The notes: generated from the sequence alone by a model not told the origin. Shown: positions 25,949-35,173, counted from the first letter of the stretch. The stretch is 64,000 nucleotides of DNA from JAOADN01 sp049323795 (GCA_049323795.1 JBMOOH010000001.1:124001-188000); one strand, 5' to 3'. Numbers and translations are program-made.

Positions 25949-27259
25949 TCACCCGGGAGAGGGCGGGGGACCCGACCGCCAGCGCGCCTTCTGCCGGGCG
26001 GTCCAGCGGACCCGGACAATGTGGCCGCCCTCGGCTTCGCGTTCCGACAGGACGATGCCCTCCTCGTGCAGCCGCGCGCGGGCGCGTCCGTCGGCGAAGG
26101 GCACGAAGATGTCCTCCTCGGTCCGGTCCTCGTCGAGCGCCTCGGACACCCCGGAGAGGAGCGCCTCCAGCCCCTCGCCCGTCACCGCGCTCACCGCGAA
26201 GACATCGGGCGAGCGCGCGTCCTGCGCGGCCAGCACCTTGCGCGTCTCGGCCGACAGAAGGTCGATCTTGTTCCAGACCTCGAAGAGGGGGACATCCTCG
26301 TCGACCCCCAGTTCCTCCAGGATCGCGCCCACGTCCTCGGCCTGTTCCTCGGTTTCGGGATGGGCGATATCCCGGACGTGCAGGATCAGGTCGGCCTCCA
26401 GCACCTCTTCCAGGGTGGCGCGGAAGGCAGCCACCAGGTCGGTCGGCAGGTCGCTGATGAAGCCCACGGTGTCGGACAGGATCACCTTGCGGCCGGATGG
26501 CAGGGCCACGCCCCGCATGGTCGGGTCGAGCGTGGCGAAGAGCATGTCCCTGACCAGCACCCCGGCCCCGGTCATGCGGTTGAAGAGCGTGGACTTTCCG
26601 GCATTCGTGTAGCCGACGAGCGCCACGATCGGAAACGGCACCCTGGCCCGCGCCGCGCGGTGCAGCTCACGCGTCCTGACGACCTTGGCAAGCTGGCGCT
26701 TCAGCTTCACCACCTCGTCGTCGATGGCGCGCCGGTCGCTCTCGATCTGCGTCTCGCCCGGGCCGCCGACAAAGCCGAAGCCGCCGCGCTGCCGCTCGAG
26801 ATGCGTCCAGGCCCGGACCAGGCGGGTGCGCTGGTAGCTCAGCGCCGCAAGCTCCACCTGCAGCACGCCTTCGCGTGTACGCGCCCGCGAGGCAAAGATC
26901 TCGAGGATCAGCCCCGTCCGGTCGAGCAGCTTCACCTTCCATTCGCGTTCGAGGTTGCGCTGCTGGACCGGCGAGACCGGCCCGTCGACCAGCACAAGCT
27001 CGACCTCCTCGGCGGCGAACTTCTCCTTCAGCTCGGCCACCTTGCCCGAGCCGAACAGCATTCCCGCCCGGGCCTCCGGCAGCCGCACGACCTCTGCCCC
27101 GACGATCCGCAGGTCGGGCAGCGCGGCGCCAAGCGCCACGGCCTCCTGCAGCGCAAGCGCGGGATCGCGGCGCCGCCGTCCCCTCAGATCGGGATGGAGG
27201 ACATAGGCCCGCGTGGGACCGCTGCGCCCCTCGCGGCCGTCCCTGTCAGCGAGGCTCAG
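25949..27259 (-). CDS. hflX: GTPase HflX, apparent CTG start
   Basis: 436 residues. Ribosome-associated GTPase that splits stalled 70S ribosomes. The HflX domain has LFGSGKVAELKEKF and VDGPVSPVQQRNLE; the G domain has G1 GYTNAGKSTL, G3 DTVGF and G4 NKID. The first ATG/GTG/TTG in frame is GTG 27139, but family-like sequence TRAYVLHPDL continues 40 codons above it. The only plausible initiator is CTG at 27259, overlapping the hfq TGA (CTGA) with GAGGG 6 nt upstream. Starting at 27139 would delete the conserved N-terminus and place GGAGG only 2 nt from the codon. Confidence 0.9.
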   Translation of the reverse strand: MSLADRDGREGRSGPTRAYVLHPDLRGRRRRDPALALQEAVALGAALPDLRIVGAEVVRLPEARAGMLFGSGKVAELKEKFAAEEVELVLVDGPVSPVQQRNLEREWKVKLLDRTGLILEIFASRARTREGVLQVELAALSYQRTRLVRAWTHLERQRGGFGFVGGPGETQIESDRRAIDDEVVKLKRQLAKVVRTRELHRAARARVPFPIVALVGYTNAGKSTLFNRMTGAGVLVRDMLFATLDPTMRGVALPSGRKVILSDTVGFISDLPTDLVAAFRATLEEVLEADLILHVRDIAHPETEEQAEDVGAILEELGVDEDVPLFEVWNKIDLLSAETRKVLAAQDARSPDVFAVSAVTGEGLEALLSGVSEALDEDRTEEDIFVPFADGRARARLHEEGIVLSEREAEGGHIVRVRWTARQKARWRSGPPPSPG

Positions 27260-27489
27260 TCTTCGCCCTCGTAGAGCGAGATCGGCTGACCCGGCATGAT
27301 GGTCGAGATCGCGTGTTTGTAGACAAGCTGCGATTGCCCGTCACGGCGCAACAGAACGCAGAAGTTGTCAAACCAGGTGATGACGCCCTGAAGCTTCACG
27401 CCGTTGATGAGGAAGATCGTGACCGGCACCTTCGTCTTGCGGACGTGGTTCAGGAACGCGTCCTGAAGGTTCTGCTTGTCGGCAGCCAT
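27256..27489 (-). CDS. hfq: RNA chaperone Hfq
   Basis: 77 residues, the short alphaproteobacterial form. Sm1 region is LQDAFLNHVRKTKVPVTIFL with GVKLQGVITWFDNFCVLL; Sm2 contains the YKHAIST motif. Hfq forms a hexamer that pairs sRNAs with mRNAs. It follows ntrX after a terminator, so it has its own promoter within 27490-27603 (no clear boxes), and is translationally coupled to hflX. Confidence 0.97.
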   Translation of the reverse strand: MAADKQNLQDAFLNHVRKTKVPVTIFLINGVKLQGVITWFDNFCVLLRRDGQSQLVYKHAISTIMPGQPISLYEGED

Positions 27490-27603
27490 TTCTTGTTATG
27501 TCCCTTGTTGGTCAGGTCTTTGTCGAGCGGTTCCCCCGCACCTTCCCTCTCACGGGGGGACTTGTGGCGGAGTATGCTCATCTTCGCGCGACATTCCACC
27601 CCC

Positions 27604-27628
27604 AAAAAAAACGGTCCGCTGCGGACCC
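27604..27628 (-). terminator. Rho-independent terminator after ntrX
   Basis: Minus strand: GGTCCGC / GCGGACC stem with a tight turn, followed by eight T. It lies 29 bp past the ntrX stop and separates the nitrogen-regulation genes from hfq-hflX. Confidence 0.75.
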
Positions 27629-27656
27629 TTATGGACCGTGACGCCCCCGGTGCCGG

Positions 27657-29075
27657 TCAGAGCGCCTCCTCGGGTTCGTCCTCGTCCTCGAGATGCGCGA
27701 CACGGGCCCCGGATTTCGACGTGGTGACGACCCCGAGCGACTTGAGCTTGCGGTGCAGCGCCGAGCGTTCCATCCCGACGAAGGCCGCGGTGCGGCTGAT
27801 GTTCCCGCCGAAGCGGTTGATCTGGGTGAGCAGGTACTCGCGTTCGAACAGTTCGCGCGCCTCGCGCAGGGGCAGCGTCGCCAGCGCCCCGGCCAGCACG
27901 ACCCTGCCCTCGTCCGCCGGGCCCTCGCCCTGCGAGGGCAACTCGCGCGGCTCGATCGGACCCGTTCCGTCGCCGAGGATCAGCACCCGTTCCACCACGT
28001 TGCGAAGCTGGCGGATGTTCCCGGGCCAGGGCATGGTCTGCATGAGCGCGCTCGCCTCGTCGGACAGGGCCCGCAGCGGCAGGCCCTGGCTGCGGTTGAA
28101 GCTCTCGATGAAGTGACGCGCCAGTTCGGGGATGTCCTCTCGCCGCTCGTCGAGCGGCGGCACCGCGACCGGAACCACGTTGAGACGGTCGTAGAGTTCT
28201 TGCCGGAAGCGCCCGGCGGCGATCTCGGCCGACAGGTTGCGGGTGGTCGAGGAAATCACGCGCAAATCAACGCGCACCTTGTCGGTGCCGCCGAGACGGG
28301 TGAACTGCTGCTCGGTCAGGACCCTGAGGATCTTGGACTGGGTGCCGGGCGGCATGTCCGCCACCTCGTCGAAATAGACGATGCCCCCGTGGGCCTGTTC
28401 GAGCAGCCCCTTCTCGATGCCGCGTCCCGCGCTTTCGCGGCCGAACAGCACCTCCTCCATCCGCTCGGGCTCGATCGAGGCGGACGAGACGGTGACGAAG
28501 GGCGCCGCGGCGCGGTTCGAATGCACGTGGATGTAGCGCGCCGCCACTTCCTTGCCCGATCCCGGCTCGCCGGTCAGCATCACCCGCCCGTTCGATTTCG
28601 TCACCTTGTCGAGCTGCGCCTTCAGGGCGCGGAACGCCGGCGAGGCGCCGATCATGTCCGACGAGGTGACCTCGCGCCGCCGCAGGGTCGCATTCTCGCG
28701 CCGAAGGCGCGAGGTCTCCATCGCACGGCGGATGACGACGAGAAGCTGGTCGATGTTGAACGGCTTCTCGATGAAGTCGTAGGCGCCCTGCTTGATCGCT
28801 GCGACCGCGATCTCGATGTTGCCATGCCCCGAGATGATGATGATCGGCACGTCGGGATTGTCGCGCTTCACCGTCTTGAGGATGTCGATCCCGTCCATCC
28901 GGCTGTCCTTGAGCCAGATGTCGAGGATCATCAGCGCGGGCGGTGCCGCGTTGATCTCGGCCATGCAGTCGTCGGAGTTGCCGGCAAGGCGCGTGGGAAA
29001 GCCCTCGTCCTTCAGGATGTCCGAGATGAGTTCACGGATGTCGCGCTCGTCGTCCACGATCAGGATGTCGTTCAT
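27657..29075 (-). CDS. ntrX: Nitrogen assimilation response regulator NtrX
   Basis: 472 residues. Receiver domain with phosphoacceptor Asp in MILDIWLKDSRMDG and Lys in IEKPF, then an AAA+ domain with Walker A TGEPGSGKEV, Walker B VYFDEVAD and arginine finger region, then a Fis-type HTH (NISRTAAFVGMERSALHRKLKSLG). The loop that carries GAFTGA in sigma-54 activators is replaced by FGRESAGRGIEKGLLEQA, so contact with RpoN by the usual route is unlikely. It is partner of NtrY, 7 bp upstream, and ends the ntr operon with a terminator. Confidence 0.95.
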   Translation of the reverse strand: MNDILIVDDERDIRELISDILKDEGFPTRLAGNSDDCMAEINAAPPALMILDIWLKDSRMDGIDILKTVKRDNPDVPIIIISGHGNIEIAVAAIKQGAYDFIEKPFNIDQLLVVIRRAMETSRLRRENATLRRREVTSSDMIGASPAFRALKAQLDKVTKSNGRVMLTGEPGSGKEVAARYIHVHSNRAAAPFVTVSSASIEPERMEEVLFGRESAGRGIEKGLLEQAHGGIVYFDEVADMPPGTQSKILRVLTEQQFTRLGGTDKVRVDLRVISSTTRNLSAEIAAGRFRQELYDRLNVVPVAVPPLDERREDIPELARHFIESFNRSQGLPLRALSDEASALMQTMPWPGNIRQLRNVVERVLILGDGTGPIEPRELPSQGEGPADEGRVVLAGALATLPLREARELFEREYLLTQINRFGGNISRTAAFVGMERSALHRKLKSLGVVTTSKSGARVAHLEDEDEPEEAL

Positions 29076-29082
29076 TCTCGCC

Positions 29083-31389
29083 TCACTCGCCCGCCGCAGC
29101 CGCGGTCTCTCTGGTTGTCGCGCCCTCGCCGCCCGGCGCGCGCGGACGCGGCAGGCGGATCTCGGCCACGGCGCCGCGACGGGCCGCGCCGCCGAACGGC
29201 TCTGCATCGTTGAGCGTGAGCGTGCCGCCATGCTCCTCGATGATCTTCTTGACGATGGGAAGACCGAGCCCCGTTCCCTTGTCGCGGGTGGTCACATAGG
29301 GCTCGAAGAGCCGCGCGCGGTCCTCCGGCAGGCCGATCCCGTTGTCCGCGATGCGGATCAGCACCGTGTCCTCCTCTTCGGTCATGGTGACGCGCACCTC
29401 GGGGGCATAGTCCGGCGGTGCGCCCTTCTCGATCAGGGATTCCACGGCCTCGCCGGCATTCTTGATGAGGTTCGTGACCGCCTGCCCGATCATCGTGGCA
29501 TCGATCTCTGCCATCACCGGCCCGGGGGGGAGCGAGGTGACCAGCCGCGCGCCATGAAGCGCGCCGTCCTGAAGTGCCGCGGCGTCGCGGAGAAGCGCGG
29601 CGAGGTCGTGCTCGCGCCGGTCCGGTTCGGGCATCCGGGCGAACTTCGAGAATTCGTCCACGATCCGCCGCAGATCTCCGGTCTGCCGGACGATCACGTC
29701 CGTCATCTGCGCCAGCGCCGCGGCATCGTCGCCGACAAGCGCCGAGAACTTCCTCCGGATGCGCTCGGCGGAAAGCTGGATGGGCGTGAGCGGGTTCTTG
29801 ATCTCGTGCGCGATCCGCCGGGCGACGTCGCCCCATGCGGCCATCCGCTGCGCCGAGACAAGCTCGGTCACGTCGTCGAAGGCGACCACGTAGCCCTCAA
29901 GCCGGCCGTTCGCATTCCTCCGGATCGCCATCCTGACGAGCAGGCTTTCGAGCCGGCCGGCGCGCGATATCCGAAGCTCGTCCTGCACCACTTCGGCGAT
30001 GCCGTCGCGCAACCGCGCGAAAAGCGACTCGAACTCGGGGGCGACATCGCTGATCCTGCGCTCCTGGGCGGCCTGTTCCCCGATCCCGAGAAGGCGCGCC
30101 GCCGAGCGGTTCAGGAAATCCACCCGCCCGCGGGAGTCGAGGCCGATGACGCCGGATGTCACCGAGGACAGCACCGAATCGAAGAGGCGGCGGCGCCTTT
30201 CGGTCTGCCGGTGGCTCTCGACCAGAGCCTCGCGCTGTCCCTTGAGCTGGATCGTCATCTGGTTGAAGCCGCGCTCGAGCATCGCGATCTCGTCATCGCC
30301 ATCCTCCTCGGGGACGCGAACGTCCAGATCTCCGGCCCCCACGCGTTCCGCGGCCCCGGCCAGCCATCCGACCGGCCGGGCGAGCCGTTCGGCGAACCAG
30401 AGGCCGGCCCAGATCGCGGCGAGGACAAGGATCAGCGCGAAGCCGAGATAGACGAGCCCGAACTCGAACAGCACCCGCCCGCGCGTCGCCTCGAGCTGCT
30501 GGTAGAGCCGGACCGTGGCGCGCGTGTCGTCGAGGAGGCTCAGGATCTTGCCGTCCACCTTGCGGCTCACGTAGAGCAGGCGGTCGGGGAAGGCGGGCAG
30601 CGCCAGGAGCGCGCGGAACTCGTTGTTCGTCCAGTCCTCGATCAGGACGGTCTCGCCCGCTTCGGCCCGCGCGATCTCGGCAGGCGCAGGTTTTTCGAAG
30701 TTGAACAGGTAGCTGCGTTCGCCCCTCGCCCTGATCGTTCCCGAACTGTCGATCACGTAGGCCTCGCGCAGGCCGCGCTGGATCTGCGACTGGCCCTGGG
30801 TCAGGAGCGTCCGCAGCTCTCCGTCGTCGAGCCCGAGCGAACTGCGCCGCGCCTCGTTGAGGAAGCCGCCGAGCGCGGCGGCATCCGCGACGAGATCGCG
30901 CCGGTGCTCGTTCTGGTAGGCCTCGGCGGCGGCGAGCGAGGTGCCGACCACGGAACGCACCCGTTCCGAGAACCAGCCCTCGAGGCCGATGTTCACCGTC
31001 AGCCCTGCGAAGACCGCGACGAGGACGGTCGGCACAAGGGCGATCCCGGCGAAGACGAACGTGAGCCGGAGATGCAGCCGGCTTCCGGCCGAGCGTGCCC
31101 GGCGCGCCGCGATCATGCGGGCCAGACGCATCAGCACAAGCGTGGCGAGGATGAGGAAGTATACGAGATCGGCAAGCAGGACGAGCCTGAGCGAATCCGA
31201 ATCCACGCCCTGTCCGAACGGGCCGAGCGCCAGGAAGGTGAGCAGCGCCAGCAGCGGACCGAGCACCACAAGGCCGACCATCGCGACCGTCTGGACACGC
31301 TTCTGCCGCCGCAGGCGGCTCAATCGTTCCCATGACGCGCGGCGTGCGACACCCTGCACTGAACAGCCTCTGTTTCCGGACCGCCCCAT
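29083..31389 (-). CDS. ntrY: Sensor histidine kinase NtrY
   Basis: 768 residues. The N-terminal region has three or four hydrophobic segments enclosing an extracytoplasmic sensor part. Next come HAMP (AERVGAGDLDVRVPEEDGDD), PAS (DSVLSSVTSGVIGLDSRGRV), HisKA with phosphoacceptor His in ARRIAHEIKNPLTPIQLSAE, and HATPase with GIGLPEDRARLFEPYVTTRD and TGLGLPIVKK. It senses nitrogen or redox state and phosphorylates NtrX. The ATG at 31389 sits in the 3-nt loop of an 8-bp inverted repeat; a later start before the first hydrophobic segment is possible. Confidence 0.93.
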   Translation of the reverse strand: MGRSGNRGCSVQGVARRASWERLSRLRRQKRVQTVAMVGLVVLGPLLALLTFLALGPFGQGVDSDSLRLVLLADLVYFLILATLVLMRLARMIAARRARSAGSRLHLRLTFVFAGIALVPTVLVAVFAGLTVNIGLEGWFSERVRSVVGTSLAAAEAYQNEHRRDLVADAAALGGFLNEARRSSLGLDDGELRTLLTQGQSQIQRGLREAYVIDSSGTIRARGERSYLFNFEKPAPAEIARAEAGETVLIEDWTNNEFRALLALPAFPDRLLYVSRKVDGKILSLLDDTRATVRLYQQLEATRGRVLFEFGLVYLGFALILVLAAIWAGLWFAERLARPVGWLAGAAERVGAGDLDVRVPEEDGDDEIAMLERGFNQMTIQLKGQREALVESHRQTERRRRLFDSVLSSVTSGVIGLDSRGRVDFLNRSAARLLGIGEQAAQERRISDVAPEFESLFARLRDGIAEVVQDELRISRAGRLESLLVRMAIRRNANGRLEGYVVAFDDVTELVSAQRMAAWGDVARRIAHEIKNPLTPIQLSAERIRRKFSALVGDDAAALAQMTDVIVRQTGDLRRIVDEFSKFARMPEPDRREHDLAALLRDAAALQDGALHGARLVTSLPPGPVMAEIDATMIGQAVTNLIKNAGEAVESLIEKGAPPDYAPEVRVTMTEEEDTVLIRIADNGIGLPEDRARLFEPYVTTRDKGTGLGLPIVKKIIEEHGGTLTLNDAEPFGGAARRGAVAEIRLPRPRAPGGEGATTRETAAAAGE

Positions 31390-31465
31390 GGGCGGTCACC
31401 GCCTGCCGGTTGATCCGTGCCCTCGTTTGCCGGCTGACGCCTTTGGGACACGCTCTGTTGCAGGT

Positions 31466-32833
31466 TTACATCAACTTCCGCCGCCGTGTCACGCGGATAT
31501 CCAGATCGGTGATCTTCTTGCGCAGGGTATTGCGATTGATCCCGAGGAGATCGGCGCATTTCGCCTGGTTGCCGGCGGTCGCATCGAGCGCGATCTCGAT
31601 CAGCGGCAGTTCCATCTCGTGCAGGATGCGGTCGTAGAGCCCCGGCGGGGGCAGGACGCCGCCGTGCAGGTCGAAGTAGCGGCGCAGGTGCCGTCCGATC
31701 GACTCCGACAGCTTCTCTCCGTCGGCCATGCCGCGCATCGGCTCGATCGGAGGCTGGCTGCCGAGCGCCGCCTCGACCTCGGCCCTGGTGATCTCCTCGC
31801 CGAGCGCGGTCGCCGAAAGCCGCTTGAGCGTGTTCTCAAGCTGCCGGACGTTCCCGGGCCAACTGTAGGCGCGGACCACGTCCGCCGCGTCGCCGGACAG
31901 GCGGCGCCGGACGCCGCCCTCGCGGTCCCCCCGCGCAAGGAAGTGATCGGCCAGAAGCGCAATGTCCTCGACCCGTTCGCGCAGCGACGGCACGGCGAGC
32001 ACCACGCCGCCGAGCCGGAAGTAGAGATCCTTGCGGAACCCGCCCGCCTCGATCGCGCGCGCAAGATCGACCTGGCTGGTTGCCATGACCCGCGGAGCGT
32101 TCTCGGGAAGTGCGTCGAGCATCCGCACGATGCGGCCTTGCGCATCCTCGTCGAAGTCGCCGATCTCGTCGAAGAGAACGGACCCGCCCCGCGCCCGGGC
32201 AAGCACGGCGGATGGCCCATCGGCGCCCTGGAGTTCCCCGGGCCGGGCCACCACGAAGGGCAGCGTGCGGCGGTCCGAGAAGTCATGGATGGCGCGCGCG
32301 ATCAGCGACTTGCCCGTCCCGGACTCGCCGGTGATGAGGACCGGCAGGTCGGTGTTCATCACCCGCGCCACAAGCCGGTAGAGCGCCTGCATCGCCGGCG
32401 TCCGGCCGACGAGCGGCAGGTCGTCCCCCGCCTCGCGCGGCTTCGGCGGCACCGACGGGCGCAGGCGCCGCTTCTGTTCCAGAGCGCGCGCCGCTCGCTT
32501 CATCAGATCGGGCAGGTCGAAGGGTTTCGGCAGGTAGTCGAACGCCTCAGCCTCGGCCGCCTGGATTGCCGTCGTGATCGTGTTCTGGGCCGATATGACG
32601 ATCACCGGCATCCCCGGCCGCTCCTGCCCGATCCGCGGCAGCGACTCGAGCCCGTTCCCGTCCGGCATGATCACGTCGGTGATGACGAGGTCGCCCTTGC
32701 CTTCCTCGACCCAGCGCATCAGCGTGACCATCGAGGACGTGGCATGGACCTTGCACCCGGCCCGGGTCAGGGCCTGGGTCAGCACCGTGCGGATCGTGCG
32801 GTCGTCGTCGGCGACAAGAACGGTTCCGTCCAT
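31466..32833 (-). CDS. ntrC: Nitrogen regulation protein NtrC
   Basis: 455 residues. Receiver domain (Asp in LVITDVIMPDGNG, Lys in PKPFDL), AAA+ domain (Walker A TGESGTGKSL, Walker B VLFDEIGD) and Fis-like HTH (GNQAKCADLLGINRNTLRKK). The GAFTGA loop is missing; the segment reads RPGELQGADGPSAVLARA. Rhodobacter capsulatus NtrC has the same loss and is known to activate sigma-70 rather than sigma-54 polymerase, so this protein probably does too. The ATG is 1 nt after the ntrB stop. Confidence 0.96.
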   Translation of the reverse strand: MDGTVLVADDDRTIRTVLTQALTRAGCKVHATSSMVTLMRWVEEGKGDLVITDVIMPDGNGLESLPRIGQERPGMPVIVISAQNTITTAIQAAEAEAFDYLPKPFDLPDLMKRAARALEQKRRLRPSVPPKPREAGDDLPLVGRTPAMQALYRLVARVMNTDLPVLITGESGTGKSLIARAIHDFSDRRTLPFVVARPGELQGADGPSAVLARARGGSVLFDEIGDFDEDAQGRIVRMLDALPENAPRVMATSQVDLARAIEAGGFRKDLYFRLGGVVLAVPSLRERVEDIALLADHFLARGDREGGVRRRLSGDAADVVRAYSWPGNVRQLENTLKRLSATALGEEITRAEVEAALGSQPPIEPMRGMADGEKLSESIGRHLRRYFDLHGGVLPPPGLYDRILHEMELPLIEIALDATAGNQAKCADLLGINRNTLRKKITDLDIRVTRRRKLM

Positions 32834-32834
32834 G

Positions 32835-33914
32835 TCAGGGGCTCTCCAGTGATTTCGGGGCGACGGGAAGGGACACGCGGAAGGCGGTGCGTCCGGGGAC
32901 CGAGTCGACGGCGATCCAGCCGCCATGGTCCGAGATGATCTTCGAGACGAGCGCGAGGCCCAGTCCGGTGCCGTTCCCGCGCCCCGAGACGAAGGGCTCG
33001 AAGATCTCGCCCGCGATCTCGGGCGGGATGCCGGGACCGTCGTCGATGACCTCGATCTGGAGCGGCAGCGGGCGCCCGGTGCCATCGGCCCGGCGGAGTC
33101 GCAGCGAGATGTCGTAGAAGGTCCGCAGCCGGATGATTCCACCCGCATTCCCGGCCGCCTGCGCGGCGTTCTTCAGAAGGTTCTGGACCACCTGCAGCAA
33201 CTGGTCGGCATCGCCCACGGTCGGGGGCAGCGACGGGTCGTAGTCCTCCACGAAGGTCATCCGCGCGGCAAATCCGACCATCGCGGACTTCCGCGCGCGG
33301 TCGAGCACGTCATGGATGTTGACCGCCTTCTGCTCGGGCGGCCTCAGGTTCCCGAACTGCTCGACCTGTTCGAGCAGCTTCACGATGCGCCGCGTCTCCT
33401 CGACGATCAGGTCCGTCATCTCGCGATCCTCGGGGCGCAGGTTCATCGACAGGAACTGCGCCGCCCCGGTGATCCCCGCGAGCGGGTTCTTGATCTCGTG
33501 CGCCAGCATCTCGGCCATCCCGATCGCCGACTTCGCGGCGGACCTGACGCTCTGCGCCCGGCCGAGCCGGTCCGCGATCTCGCGCGGGATGATGAGCAGG
33601 AGGACCGCGCCGGGATCCTCGCCGACCGGCGCGGCCTGGAGGTTGCAGGACACCGGCGCCCGCTCTCCGGTGCCGACGTCCACGTCGTTGACGAATAGCT
33701 CCGAGCGGTTCCGCCGGACGCGGGCAAAGACTTCGTCAAGCGGCGCGGCGACGGCCATGCGGTCGAGAAGCGGCTGGCCCTTCAGCCCCTTTCCCGACAG
33801 GTTGAGAAACAGCTCTCCCGCCGGGTTGACCTCGACGACGCGGTCGGCCGCGTCGATCAGAAGCGCCGGCACCGGCAGCGAAGCCCAGACGACGGCCGCG
33901 GGCGGCAGGGTCAT
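32835..33914 (-). CDS. ntrB: Nitrogen regulation sensor kinase/phosphatase NtrB
   Basis: 359 residues, soluble. PAS-like N-terminus (ASLPVPALLIDAADRVVEVN), HisKA with phosphoacceptor in MLAHEIKNPLAGITGAAQ, and HATPase with N box NLLKNAAQAA, DDGPGIPPE and NGTGLGLALVSKII. It controls phosphorylation of NtrC in response to PII protein. Start ATG 33914 overlaps the dusB stop (ATGA), and its stop is 1 nt from ntrC, a tight operon. Confidence 0.96.
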   Translation of the reverse strand: MTLPPAAVVWASLPVPALLIDAADRVVEVNPAGELFLNLSGKGLKGQPLLDRMAVAAPLDEVFARVRRNRSELFVNDVDVGTGERAPVSCNLQAAPVGEDPGAVLLLIIPREIADRLGRAQSVRSAAKSAIGMAEMLAHEIKNPLAGITGAAQFLSMNLRPEDREMTDLIVEETRRIVKLLEQVEQFGNLRPPEQKAVNIHDVLDRARKSAMVGFAARMTFVEDYDPSLPPTVGDADQLLQVVQNLLKNAAQAAGNAGGIIRLRTFYDISLRLRRADGTGRPLPLQIEVIDDGPGIPPEIAGEIFEPFVSGRGNGTGLGLALVSKIISDHGGWIAVDSVPGRTAFRVSLPVAPKSLESP

Positions 33915-34915
33915 GCGGCGGCCCTCCTGCGGGCCGGATCGGCTGCGGCGAAGGCCGCGGCCACAAGCCGCCGGAGCGCCGGAACATCCGCCCCGGTCAT
34001 CAGCCCGGCACGGAGCGCAGGGTCGAGCCCCGCCTCGTCCGCATACCAGCCGAGGTGTTTCCGCGCGATCCGCAGACCGGGTTCGCAGCCGTAGAAGGAC
34101 AGCATCGCCTCGTGATGGGCAAGGACGAGATCGGCGAGCGCCGGTCCCTGCGGAACCTCGGGCATCGGCGTCCCGTGGAGGCGCGCGGCGATCTCTGCAA
34201 CGCGCCAGGGCGCCCCCTGCGCGGCGCGCCCCACCATCACGCCGGCCGCGCCCGAGGCCGAAAGTGCGGCGTCGGCGGACGCGGCATCGCGGATGTCGCC
34301 GTTCGCCACGACGGGGATCGACACCGCGGCGCGCACCGTCCCGATCGCCGCCCAGTCGGCCCGTCCCTTGTAGAACTGCGCGCGCGTGCGGCCGTGCACG
34401 ACGATCATGCGGATCCCCGCGGCCTCGGCCCGCCGCGCCAGGGCGGCGGCGTTCAGACAGGTCTCGTCCCAGCCCAGACGGCATTTCAGCGTGACCGGCA
34501 GATGCGTCGCGCCGACCACCGCGGCGATCAGCCCGAGCGCGTGGTCGGGATCGCGCATCAGCGCCGCCCCCGAGGCGCCGCCCGTCACCTGCTTGGCGGG
34601 GCAGCCCATGTTGATGTCGATGAGGTCCGCGCCGAGATCGGTCAGGATGCGCGCCGCCTCGGCCATCGGAGCCGCCTCGCGCCCGGCAAGCTGGACCGAG
34701 GTCCGCGTGCCGGCGCCGAGCCCCAGGTCGGTGCGCGCCCGCGCCCGGTGCGAAAGGCGCGCCGTCACGACCTCGGCCGAGGCGACCATCTCGGACACCA
34801 CGAGCCCGGCCCCGAAACCGGCGACGACCCGGCGGAACGGCAGGTCCGTTATTCCGGCCATGGGGGCCAGCAGCACCGGCGGGTCGATCGTTGTCTCTGC
34901 CGCCTTCAGGGCCAC
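33911..34915 (-). CDS. dusB: tRNA-dihydrouridine synthase DusB (NifR3)
   Basis: 334 residues. FMN enzyme reducing uridine to dihydrouridine in tRNA. Motifs: VLLAPMAGITDLPFRRV, INMGCPAKQVTGGASGAALM with the catalytic Cys, VTLKCRLGWDE, VVHGRTRAQFYKG and VVANGDIRD with GVMVGRAAQG. The start is taken as GTG 34915 (VALKAAET), preceded by GGAG at 6 nt; the frame is open another 53 codons without family resemblance. It leads the ntrBC-ntrYX operon, as in Rhodobacter where the gene was named nifR3. Confidence 0.93.
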   Translation of the reverse strand: MALKAAETTIDPPVLLAPMAGITDLPFRRVVAGFGAGLVVSEMVASAEVVTARLSHRARARTDLGLGAGTRTSVQLAGREAAPMAEAARILTDLGADLIDINMGCPAKQVTGGASGAALMRDPDHALGLIAAVVGATHLPVTLKCRLGWDETCLNAAALARRAEAAGIRMIVVHGRTRAQFYKGRADWAAIGTVRAAVSIPVVANGDIRDAASADAALSASGAAGVMVGRAAQGAPWRVAEIAARLHGTPMPEVPQGPALADLVLAHHEAMLSFYGCEPGLRIARKHLGWYADEAGLDPALRAGLMTGADVPALRRLVAAAFAAADPARRRAAA

Positions 34916-35017
34916 AACCTGCTCCACCTCTTGATCCCGGCCTTCATCCTGGGCGTCAGCTATCGCGGCAGGGCGGGAATCGCAAAGCCGCCGCCCCGGG
35001 ACCGGCCTCGATTCGCA

Positions 35018-35048
35018 GCCTATTTCATCATTTGTCCGTTTTATAGGC
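35018..35048. promoter_or_regulatory. AT-rich inverted repeat between dusB and ispDF
   Basis: GCCTAT (35018-35023) and ATAGGC (35043-35048) flank a 19-bp AT-rich core in an otherwise very GC-rich divergent promoter region. The minus strand reads CCTATAAAAC here, a possible -10 for dusB. The dyad may be a regulator site; no known motif is recognised. Confidence 0.35.
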
Positions 35049-35173
35049 ATTCCCTCCGGCCGCGATGCTGACACGATGGGCAGTCCGGATGGTTTCGCCG
35101 CCGACGCGGCGGTTGTCAGCCGCGGCCGGAGCGCCTAGAGGTTCGGCAGGACGAAGGCGGAGAGCGGACTGCG

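Noticed and set aside
25936..25970. Palindromic GC stretch between the 3-hydroxyisobutyrate dehydrogenase-like gene and hflX
   Set aside because: CCCTC...GAGGG gives only a 5-bp stem overlapping the hflX end; too weak to call a terminator or REP element.
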